Positions 9,488 to 19,999 of a DNA stretch of 64,000 nucleotides are shown piece after piece. The stretch spans positions 992,001 through 1,056,000 of the forward strand of contig NC_036464.1 of NCBI RefSeq assembly GCF_002775205.1. Reading direction: 5' to 3'. Origin of the DNA: Xiphophorus maculatus. Lineage: Eukaryota; Chordata; Actinopteri; Cyprinodontiformes; Poeciliidae. The notes under the pieces are model-generated. The model saw only the letters and a list, made by a program, of their open reading frames with translations, had not been told where the DNA came from and made no database searches. The position numbers and the translations under genes were made by a program. Numbering within the stretch: position 1 is the first letter of the stretch; every line of letters begins with the position of its first letter.

Positions 9488-12400
9488 GTAAGACTGTGTT
9501 TTCAGTTTGACATTTCTCAGAAGGTGAATCGGACACAGATTATATTTAACTCCCTTAATTCGCGCGCTCATTTTGAACAAAAAGATATCGCCGATTTTCG
9601 GCAAAACGGGTTAGTTATATGGCCTGTTAGTCAATAACTACTTTAAAATGACGATGATGTTATTAGTTACCATTTAATAAACAATGTAAGACGTGTAATA
9701 AGGTGACTGCACGTACTTGGGATGGAAAGTAGCAGTTCTGCAACCCAATGTTTACAAAGGATAGGCAGCTGTGTCGGTGCCCGATTAAAAATACTGCCAA
9801 CATTACACAACGTTTTGCATAGTGCGGTTGTATTTCCAGTTTATATAATATATTTTAAAGAATATGTTTTGATGCCACATATGACAATTGTGTTTCACCT
9901 TTTTGAGCAGCACCGACGATCATAACCAGTTCAACTTCCTACACGCCATTTCCCGTTGCATGTTTTCTCCATGTTACAGTGGGAATCAGCATACCTTCTT
10001 GATCATGGAACCAAAAGATAAAGCGAGCAACTATAAACCGAAGTCGCCATTTTAGGCTTTCTGTGAGCAGCATGTTTCAGGAAAATCTCATCACCGACCT
10101 TCATTGGGTTGTTAATCTAATCAAGCATCACTGCAAAGGTCCCATCACGTGTTGTTCACAAAGTACCAGACGTGTGAGCTGCATGATCAAAACAAATCAC
10201 ACCAGCTTGTAAGGGCTGAACTGTTATTAGCTGCACTTTTCTGTCAGCGTTTGTATGCTACAGTTGAAGTCAACATATGTTTTTAGTCATGGAACCGAAA
10301 GAGAAGAGAAAGTTTCAGATGCAGCTGTGATTACTAGAGAAAAAGATGAAAAGGAACAGCAATTAATGTTGTTAATTAACAGCAATTAACAACAATAACT
10401 TGCTAGAACTAGAACTATAGTTAATCTCACAAGTAGTGCAGTTTCTTACTGAATCCATCCCAATTCTTACGAATTAATTTTTCCCTTATGGCTGTTATAA
10501 GAGGAAAATAGATGAGTTAGAGGAAACCAAGCAGGTAGAGAGAACAGCTAAAATGCAGCTGCAAAGTCAGAGACAACAAATTAGAGCGGCGTGTCAAGCT
10601 CCCACTGACAAACTTAATAACCATTTATTTACTCCTTTGTACCTTCATCTCTAAATACAGAGACAAAGAAGAAAAAATAAATCATCGTATGATTTAAGAG
10701 TGAAAAAATTAATTAACACTGATTTAAAATAAAAATAATTAGTTAAAAAATTAAACATGAATAAAATGTATGAATTAAAAAGTGGCAAAAAATAACAAAG
10801 GTAAAATAAATACAATAGAAGTAATTGGCTAAAAAATAAACTAATGAATAAAACAATAAGACTAGAAATATTAAATGACTGATATTGTTAAATACAATGT
10901 CACACTGGACAGTCAAATAACTAATATTTATTTTTTACATGAATGAATTATCTGCAACATTAATTACTTTATCAATACATAAATTTTCATTTTTATTGAA
11001 AAGTTTGGGAAGATACATTTTTTGCTGAATCAACCTCAACTTTTCTTTCTATTGATGCTGTATTTCGACTGCGCCGCTTCATCATTCCACAGCCACATTT
11101 TTGCAAATGTCCAGCAAATACTTAACATCAGTGGAGCAAGCTGATTTTATTGGCTAGAGGACAATTACCAGATGTTTCTATCATAATTATTTGCTATGTT
11201 GCCTTTTCTTTAATCATTTGTTTGGCTATATAATAGTTTAGTTTCTCTCTTTGATGCCAAATGACATGTTATATTGGTGTTCAGACTGACGCTGGTTGTT
11301 GGGAGCCAGATTGCCTGGTAGATGGCATCCAGTCGGACTTATTGGTGCCTACAGACAAGACCTCTGGAAGAGAAGATGATTCCTCCAACACCTTCTTTAT
11401 CAGGACTGGTTCTGGAAGTCACGTCCCTCGGTCTGTCTGTGTGAACCTGGAGCCCACTGTCATGAGTAAGTCTCAGTACATGTGGTAAAGATACTAAATA
11501 AAGTAAATGTAATCAACTATTTGAATCTGTTTATTAAAGTCAATATTATGTGTGGCTATTTGTTCTCCATCCCTGGTAAGATGAGGTGTGTCCACCGGGA
11601 CCTACCACCAGCTACACTGTATATTTGCCCTTAAATACAAGCATAAATGTCCCCACATAAATACTTGAAATAACAAGTATTTTAAATAGTAAAAAAGCTA
11701 TTTTACCTTTGTTTTTAATCCAATGCATATCTGAATGAATAGGAATAGATCTTAAATGATGACAAGACAGAGCTGAATAAGCTGCTCCTCCTTCAGCAGT
11801 CATCACATTTCAGTCCTCAATCAGTGGTCCATGAGCTAAATTTATGTTCAGTGTCTCACTCTGACTACCTTCATTAAGTTCTCAGTGGATGTGCCTGTAA
11901 AGTGCCTGTCCTCTATCTTCATAGCAGCCAGAGATGTGACTGAAGTTTCCACTCTGGTTCAAAATAATGTGCAGATTCCCCGATGGTAATTCATAGATGT
12001 AGTCATTGGAGGCTAGGGATATTTTGTCAAGTATTTATTTCCACAATGTTAATAGTCCAGGCTGAAGTTTATATCCTTTCTAAAATGCATAATGTGTTTC
12101 AATGTTTCCTGCAGATGTTAAGCACATGCTGATGGTTAAAAAAGATGACACAGAAGACCGAAAACCTAATGCAGACCTGCATGACCCAAAACCCCAACAC
12201 ATAAAGGAGGAAGACGAGGAGGTCTGCATCAGTCTGAGGGGAGAACTGTTCAAAGTGAAGGAGGAGATAGAAAGTGACATGAAGAGTGAGGATGATGAAC
12301 AGTCCCCTCTGTTCTCACAGCTTTATCAAGACCAAATTAAAGACAGAGACCTTCCAGAAGTAAAGAATGAAGGAGAATCCATCAAGATAGAAAATTTTGA

Positions 12401-13085
12401 AGGTGGTTCCAGGTCCTTCAAGCATGAAGACACCGTGAAGGATGAAGAGGACGACGATGATGTAAAGTATCCCGCCCCTGAGATGAAACACTTGTCAGAC
12501 TCTGCCCCCCCTTCAGTCACAGTCCATGTCCTTAGTTTTCAGTACATAGCTCCTGAGTCAAATGGAAACCTTGTTAATAAACTAGATGCAGAAGTAGGTT
12601 TTACAGAAAACAAAAATGTCGGCTCACGAAGGAAGGCCCAGAAAGGATGGAAGGTGAACTGTGAAGTCTGTGGCAAAACATTTTGTGAAAAACGGAATTT
12701 AAACACTCACATGAGAATCCACACAGGAGAGAAACCTTTCTGTTGTAAAGTATGTGGACATAGATCGTGTCAAAAATCAAGTTTAAACAGACATATGATA
12801 ATCCATACGGGACAGAAGCCTTTCTGTTGTGACCTCTGTGGACATAGATTTACCCTTAAGTCAAGCTTAAACAGACACATGGGAATCCACATGGGACAGA
12901 AACCTTTTTCTTGTGATCTCTGTGGACATAAATGTAGCCAAAAAGTAAACTTAAACTCACACATGAGAATCCACACAGGACAGAAACCTTTCTGCTGTGA
13001 TCTCTGTGGACATACATTTAGGCGCAAGTCACATTTAAACACACACATGAAAATCCACAGTCGGCAAAAAGTAACTCCTTTATGA
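9485..13085 (+). CDS. C2H2 zinc-finger protein, unit 3 (3 exons)
   Basis: Likely nuclear DNA-binding regulator of 384 residues. Coding exons: 9485-9487 (ATG only, donor GTAAGA), 11285-11465 (60 codons plus one base, donor GTAAGT) and 12115-13085. Exon 2 begins [14 protein letters not shown] and is five codons longer than in unit 2. The codon across the second junction becomes Asn (A|AT) instead of the Asp of units 2 and 4. The acidic linker runs to about 12,640, followed by five fingers. Helix contacts (-1,2,3,6): ERNT, QSSR, LSSR, QVNS, RSHT. Fingers 2 and 4 have Ser or Cys where the core Phe is expected, so they may fold less well. It is the shortest array of the four. Confidence 0.85.
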
Positions 13086-13359
13086 TGACTCACACTGCAA
13101 AGCATCAGTTCGCTGTGAAATATTCATGTTGTCGTTTAAGGCAACAGTCTTCACTTTTAATCTTAAGACGTTTAATATCATTTACAGATTTGCTTAGTAA
13201 CATGACTGATGGTTTCATAGCAAGACACGTTTTTTTTTTCTATCATTTCATGTAATGTCCAGACTGAGCTGTAGCAAAGGTGTGTGTTCTTTTCTCATGT
13301 GTTTCTCTACGGTACAAAAGGCAAAATGTTTGTGTGATGCACAAGATGTCAACATTGAG

Positions 13360-13848
13360 TTAAAGGGGACCTATCTTCAGAATCCACTTTTTTGTGTACG
13401 TTGAGTGTCTAGGACTGCAAAAAATTTAAATTGATTCTTTCCCTGTGCTGCGTAGATATCTTTAAATTATTTTTGGATCATATTTTCCAGTCTTCATTTC
13501 TTTTTCTATTCCCTATCATGTTTTCTTGTCTATTGCATCACAGTATTTGCTGTGGAACTGCTAAACATCCAGCTAACCATTTTTGTTAATCCGCCATATT
13601 CTTTTGCATTGTTTTTGTAGTGCAAGTTCAGCTGTGCTGAAGCTGCAAGTAGAGAAGTCAAAATGTTTGGTTCTAGCTTGTTTGAACTCAGAACATTTCT
13701 TGTGGGTTAATACACGCTCCTCAGCATCAGACGTGAAATGTCTCATTCACATTTAAAAAGACCGCAGACCAATGAGTCGCTCTAAAACACGCCTCAGAAC
13801 TGGGGTAAACGAGGGGCCGGTGGAGGAAGAATGATGAGGAATTCAGAT
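13360..13848. mobile_element. Non-autonomous DNA element (MITE) after unit 3
   Basis: Starts TTAAAGGGGACCTAT, the usual end of a common fish MITE family, and has no coding capacity. Sequence on its right side (GATATAACTGGCTGTGAAG at 13,845) resumes the flank shared with units 1 and 2. The right end is uncertain, and I could not identify a clean target duplication. Confidence 0.4.
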
Positions 13849-14399
13849 ATAACTGGCTGTGAAGTATTTATACTGTCACATTCTTTATTTTGAGGGGGGG
13901 ATGTTGGTATTATTGTCCATTTATTGTTATCAAAGTGAACTGCTCAATATACCATGATATTAATTTTTGTTCTGTGTCCATTCTGATTATTTTAACTAGA
14001 TGTTTTAGCCTTGAAGGAATTTGAAATCTTGGCAGCCAAATTTTGATTTAATGTTTATGGTTTGGAAATGATTCTTTGTTTGAACTTTGCTTTTCCTTGT
14101 GTGTTAAGAAACCCATTTTGTCTTTGTTTTTGTTTTTTTATCCAATCCATGTATATGAATAGGAAAAGATCTCAAATCTGTTAAAGAATGTAAATTCTCT
14201 GTCTCTCTGTATTTGATTAGATTAACTGGAAAATGTTGGAAACCGTATCCTGTGCCTTTTAACAGGGAGCTGCTTTAATCCCCTGTCATGTTTGTATGGT
14301 CATTGGGGTAGGTTGGCATTATCTACAATAAAAACTAAAAAGCAGTGTTAGAATTGGCTCCCTTCATTTGCTCTTTTACGAACTGAGCAGATTAAATAT

Positions 14400-15005
14400 A
14401 AATATTAAAATACCCTGGGTCGTCCAGCACGGGAAATTTTAAATTCATGCTCGGAAAAAGAAAAAAGAAATGAGGAGCTTTGGATGGATAATTAAAAAGA
14501 AAAGATTTTCAAATGAATAGCCCAGAAATTAGCCAAACACCAATATCAGTTATACCACTCTGGGTTTTACCATAAGCAATAATAGACGTATCATTAACAA
14601 GAAAAAAGATCAACCTTACTTTATAGATAATCATTAGATACAAAAGTATAATATCGGTAAATGTGATCACTGTGAGAAATATGAAACAATAGAGCATGTT
14701 ATATTAGAATGCCATAAATATGAAAATGAGAAGCTGTGAGGAGAGTTTGAAAATATTAATGTGAGTATTAATACATTGAAAAAGTACTTAGGTAACTAAC
14801 ATATTCAAGTCATTATTCGATTTAAAGAAAACTAAATTGTTTCATAAAATTAGATTGTATATAGTAGTTATAATTATGTGTAAATGTGTGGATAAATTTT
14901 TACGATAGATAGAAATTAAATTCTCATGAACCATACTCCGTACCAGTAGGTGGCAGTAATGCATACTTAACGTTACTTGCCAACAACCAATAAAACAGTC
15001 GAGGA
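14400..15005 (+). mobile_element. LINE 3'-end relic upstream of unit 4 (best preserved)
   Basis: Around 14,650-14,730 one frame reads GKCDHCEKYETIEHVIL then ECHKYENEK, a CX2C…HX4C zinc-knuckle as in the C-terminus of I/Jockey-group LINE polymerases. After an AT-rich 3' UTR it ends with ACCAGTAGGTGGCAGTAATG (14,942) and GCCAACAACCAATAAAAC, which is the usual 3' tail of this fish LINE type. The polymerase proper is missing. Confidence 0.65.
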
Positions 15006-15083
15006 CGAAGGAGGAGGTCTTATAAATCTAAGCATTTACAAATTTTTGCCTCCTTTTTGCACGACCACAAAATAAAGAAAATG
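14940..15083 (+). promoter_or_regulatory. Predicted core promoter of zinc-finger unit 4 with CTCF-like motif
   Basis: ACCAGTAGGTGGCAGTAATG at 14,942 fits the known CTCF core (CCANNAGRKGGCRS) well. It is followed by TCTTATAAATCTA at about 15,018, ATTTACAAATT at about 15,034 and the ATG at 15,081. This is the best CTCF match of the three promoters. Confidence 0.5.
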
Positions 15084-18000
15084 GTAAGAACATTTATGTT
15101 TTCTCAGTTTGGGTTTTCTCAAAAGGCGAATCGGAAACAAAGCTAATATTTTAACTCCAAATGTGTTCGTTCATTTTGAACATGAAACCATTTTCGGCAA
15201 ACGGGTAGCTATATTTCCTGTTAGTCAATATTAATATGACAATGATGTTGGTTAATATTTAATAAACCCTGTAAGACGTGTAATAAGGTATCTGCACTTG
15301 TGATGGAAAGTAGCAGCTCTGCGCAAATCAATGTTTACAAAGGATAGGTGGCTATGCCGATGCCTGAATAAAAATACTGCGGACGTAACAAATCAGTTTT
15401 CTGAATTCCCTCATATTTCCAGTTGTAAGAACATATTTCTGTAGCCGCAGATGACAATTAAGTTTAACATCTCTGATGTCTACATAGCAGCATTCAGTGC
15501 CAAGCATCTCCATGCAACAACACTATCGACCGTAGTTCAAATTGCTACAGGCTATTTCCAGTTCACATCTGAGCATGCAAGAATAAAATAACTAAAACGG
15601 CACAAATGCATAAACGGCAGCAATAATGTAAGCTGAAGTGTACATTTTAGGTTTTCTGCGATCACAATATTTTAGGAAAAAATCATCATCGACTATCATT
15701 TGGTTGTTAAGCAATCTAGTCTAGCCGTCATTGTTCTCAGATCCCGAGGCTATCACTACATCCCGTGTTGTTCACAAAGTACCAGTAATGTGAGCTGCAT
15801 AGTCAGAACAAATCACACCAGCCTGTAACAGCTCAACTGTTATTAGCTGCACTTTCTCATCATTTTTGGTATGTTTTGATCATGGAAACAAAAGAGAAGA
15901 GAGAATCCAAGATTAACAGCAACAGTAATTAATGTCTTCAGCTAAAGGACAATATCTACAATTAATATCACACGTAGTCCATTTCTTACTGAATATCTTC
16001 AGAACCAAGCAGGTAGAGAGAGCAGCTAAAATGACAATTAGAAAGTCAGAGAACGACAACAAATTAGAGCTGTGTGTCAACCTCTCACAATCAATCTCCT
16101 ATTTATTTGTCTGTAAACAAATGGACAGGAGAAAAAGTTAAAATAAAAAAAATATTAGAAGACAAAATAAACCAATGTATCATTTAAAAAAGAGACATCA
16201 AAAATGAACACAGGTAAAATAAATGCAATACTTTACCTAAAAAATAAAATAATAAAACAATAATACTGGAAATGAAATGGTGAAGTAAATTAGTTATATT
16301 GTTAAATACTATTGAAAATGATAAACAAATACAACTATGTCACACTGGATAGTCAAATAACTGGAATTTTTTTGGATTTATAACATTAATTACTTTATCA
16401 AGCCATTTATTCATTTTCATTACTAATTTTGGCAAAAGATACATTTCCACTTCACGCTGCATCTTCTCGTCCTCGGTAGCTTTAAATATCCCATTTCTTG
16501 CTTCTTCAATTTATTGGCTAAGGGTTGATTACAATGTCTCTATAGTAATTATGTGATGCGTTGCCTTTTCTGTATCCATTTGGTAGTTTCCCTCTTTGAT
16601 GCTACATGACATGTTTTATTGGTGCTCAGACTGACGCTGGCTGTTTGGAGCCGAATTGCCTGGGAAACAGCCTCCAGTCAGATGAATTGATGCATAGAGA
16701 CAAAACCTCTGGAAGAGGAATTTCCTCCATTGAGACCGTTTCTGGAAATCGCATCCCTCAGGCCGTCTGTATGAAGCTGGATCCCACCGTCATGGGTAAG
16801 TCTCACCACATGTGGTAAAGTACTGAATAAAGCAAATGTAATCAAGTATTTGAATTTGCTTATTAAAGTCAATATTATGTGTGGCTATTTGTTCTCCATC
16901 CCTTGCAACACGAATTGCACACTAGACACTACGATCACTTACACTATTATGTTAGCTCCTTGTATACAAGCATAAATGTCCCCACATAAATCCTTGATTT
17001 GGAACAACAAATCCAAGCAGTCAGAGATGTGACTGAAGTTTCCACTCTGGTCCAAAAATAACTTTTGATTGCTTGTTTCAATGTTTCCTGCAGATGTTAA
17101 GCAGATCCTGGTGGTTAAAAAAGAAGACACAGAAGATGAAAATCCTAGTTCTGATCTTCATGACCCAAAACTCTGCCACATAAAGAAGGAAGATGAGGAT
17201 GTCTGCATCAGCCTAGGGGGAGAGCAGCACAAAGTGAAGGAGGAGTTTGAAAATGGCCTGAAAAGTGAGGATGGTAAACAGTCTCCTCTGCTCTCACAGC
17301 TTTATCAAGACCAAATTAAAGACGGAGAGCTTCCAGAAAAAAACAGAGGAGAATCCATCAGGATAGAAGATCATGGAGATGGTTTCAACTCCTTAGAGTC
17401 TGACGACACCAAAAGCGATGAAGAGGATGATGATGTAAAGCACCATGTCTCTGAAAGGAAAGACTTGGCAGACTCCAGACTGGAAACTGAGGACATGAAC
17501 AATGACTGGAAGGAGAGCAGAGCTCCTGAGTCAGATGGAAACCTAGTTAACAAACAAGATTCAGAAATAGTCTCTCCAAGCTCACTGGATATTAAGAAAT
17601 GCTTTACAAAGAACAAAAATGTTAACCCACGAAGAAAGGTACAGGCAGGAGGGGAGTTTAACTGTGAAGTCTGTGGCAAAATCTTTTTTGGAAAATGGAA
17701 TTTAAATGCACACATGAGAATCCACACAGGAGAAAAACCTTTCTGTTGTGATGTTTGTGGAGACAGATTTAGCCACAGTTCACATTTAAACACACACATG
17801 AGAATCCATACAGGAGAAAAACCTTTCTGCTGTGATGTTTGTGGACACAGATTTAGACAAAAATCACTTTTAACTACACACATGAGAATCCACACAGGAC
17901 AGAAACCGTTCTGTTGTGATTTTTGTGGACACAGATTTAGCCATAAATCTAGTTTAATCACACACATGAGAATCCACACAGGCCAAAAGCCTTTCTGTTG

Positions 18001-18172
18001 TGATCTCTGTGGAAATAGATTTAGTCGTAAAACTACCTTAAACAAACACATGAGAATCCACACAGGACAGAAACCGTTCTGTTGTGATCTTTGTGGACAC
18101 AGATTTAGCTGTAAGTCACATTTAAGCAGACACATGAGAATCCACACAGGACAGAAAATAACTGCGGTATGA
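15081..18172 (+). CDS. C2H2 zinc-finger protein, unit 4 (3 exons)
   Basis: Likely nuclear DNA-binding regulator of 415 residues. Coding exons: 15,081-15,083 (ATG only, donor GTAAGA), 16,630-16,795 (acceptor GCTCAG, donor GTAAGT) and 17,094-18,172. Exon 2 begins TDAGCLEPN and is the most diverged of the set but keeps DKTSGRG, the PTVM end and the phase. The full acidic linker ([11 protein letters not shown], then KSDEEDDDV) is followed by six fingers from about 17,660 to 18,160. Helix contacts (-1,2,3,6): GWNA, HSHT, QSLT, HSST, RTTK, CSHR. All six fingers keep the Cys2His2 ligands and the core hydrophobics, so this looks the best-kept array after unit 1. Confidence 0.85.
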
Positions 18173-19382
18173 TGACTCAAACTGCACAGCTCCATTTGGT
18201 TGTGAAGTATTTATTTGTTGGCATTCAAGTCAACAGTCTTCACTTTTAATATTAAAACATTTTATTTAAGTAGCATATTTGTTTAGTTGTATGTTTCATA
18301 GTTTATTAGCTAATTAATCTGTTGCTTAGATTGAACTGTAGCACAGGTGTGTCCTGAGTTCATGTGTGTCTCCACGGTACAAAAATCAAATTTTTTGTGT
18401 GATGCCCCAAGATGTCAATGCTTCCATTACTAACATCAAAATTGAGCAACCCATCCAGTTTGAGGACTGGTGACCAACTGGAATGGATTTATATTCCAGT
18501 TGGAAAGGATTTTTAAATGGATTATAAAGATGATAGACAATAGATGTCTATCAATGAATAGGAAAAAATGCTTAAATTAGTTCTGTAAGAATGTAAATAC
18601 ACTCCTGCTCTATTTGACTATATTAACTCTGTACAGTGTTTAAAATGTGTTTATAGTGTATTTTTTTAAAAGTTAACTTGCACTTGTTAACAAGGACCGG
18701 TTTTAATCCTCTGCAGTGTTTATTTGGTCATTTAGAAATATTTGATGTGTTTTATTCAACAATTTAAAAACAAAAAAACGAGTATTCAATTATGAACTGA
18801 GCAGATTAAAATGATTGAAATCTTCACAAAGAGAAAATGTTGTTTCATTGTTTTCTGCACAAAGTAAACACTTAAGAGGAAACAATGGGACCTGGTCTTA
18901 TGGGCTGGTTCTCGCTAATTGATGAAATATTTATTAGGTTTAGGTCACTTTAAGATCTGAACAAGATGAACCAGCTGACCTTAACATCAACAGAACAAAC
19001 TCACTTGTGAAAACATACAATATTCTTTCTTTTTTCAGGTAAAACTACAAGTGTGACTCTTTCCACAGACATTAATATCAATTGAATGTAAATATTGGGG
19101 ATCCAGGAGGCCTGAGGGCTGCAGGCTGTTCTGTTCTACCTGGATGAGATGTTGCAGGTATTTGCTTTCTTGATGGGAACTGCGCCGTGCCTTTGCTGCT
19201 GATGGTTAGATGTCAGTAAGAGGATGGTGAAATAGGTGAGTCACACCAAACTCTCACAACATAATAGTTTGTATTTTTAATATATTGTTTTAAAAAAATA
19301 TTCTCATGAAAACACATGAACGTCTGAAACAATATTTAGTATTTGTATTCCTAAACTAGTAAATTGAAAAGCCTAACCTTTA
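18173..19382. other. Flank between zinc-finger cluster and abhd12b duplication, no gene seen
   Basis: The first part is the unit 4 3' flank (CACGGTACAAAA block near 18,374, shared with unit 3 near 13,310). The rest is AT-rich, with a slightly GC-richer patch at 19,095-19,250 that has no open frame of note. Confidence 0.4.
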
Positions 19383-19999
19383 GCACCTTGTAATAAGTGA
19401 TGATTGTTGACATAAGCATTTGGGTTATATCAAAGTGTAATGTAATGTAATACTGCCCCCTTCTGGTGATAGCCAATGTGTTTTACCAAATTATCAAATT
19501 TTCATGGAATATTCAGAAAATGCCATCAAAGGTACATGTGAACAAATACACAAAAAAATTAGAATAGTACACCAAATATGTCTCTGGGTTTCTTGGATAT
19601 ATCTTTTAATATTTTCCTCTTAAAGTGGAAATTCAACCATTTGAGTTTTTCTCAAGATTGCTTTCTGGGTGATCTAAATTCTCCATTGGTTAATTGGTGT
19701 GTCATAGCCACACAAAAACACATAAAGTGAAAAAGTTATCATTTAAGCTACATTTCCACCCATTTATGTCGAAAAGGATCAGCAAAGTAGCTAAAAGATG
19801 GATCCAACATGCAAGCAATTGATAAAGAAATCACTTTATTTGTTCTGGCATCATTTCCAGAGCTCCTTTCTGTTTTGGCTTGTATTTAATTGATCTCAGA
19901 AGTTGTTACACTCATCAGAGGAGGACACCTTAAAAATACTTTAGGTTCATGTTGCATTCAGGTTACTCTTTGTCCAAGGTCCCAGTGCTGTTTCCGATG

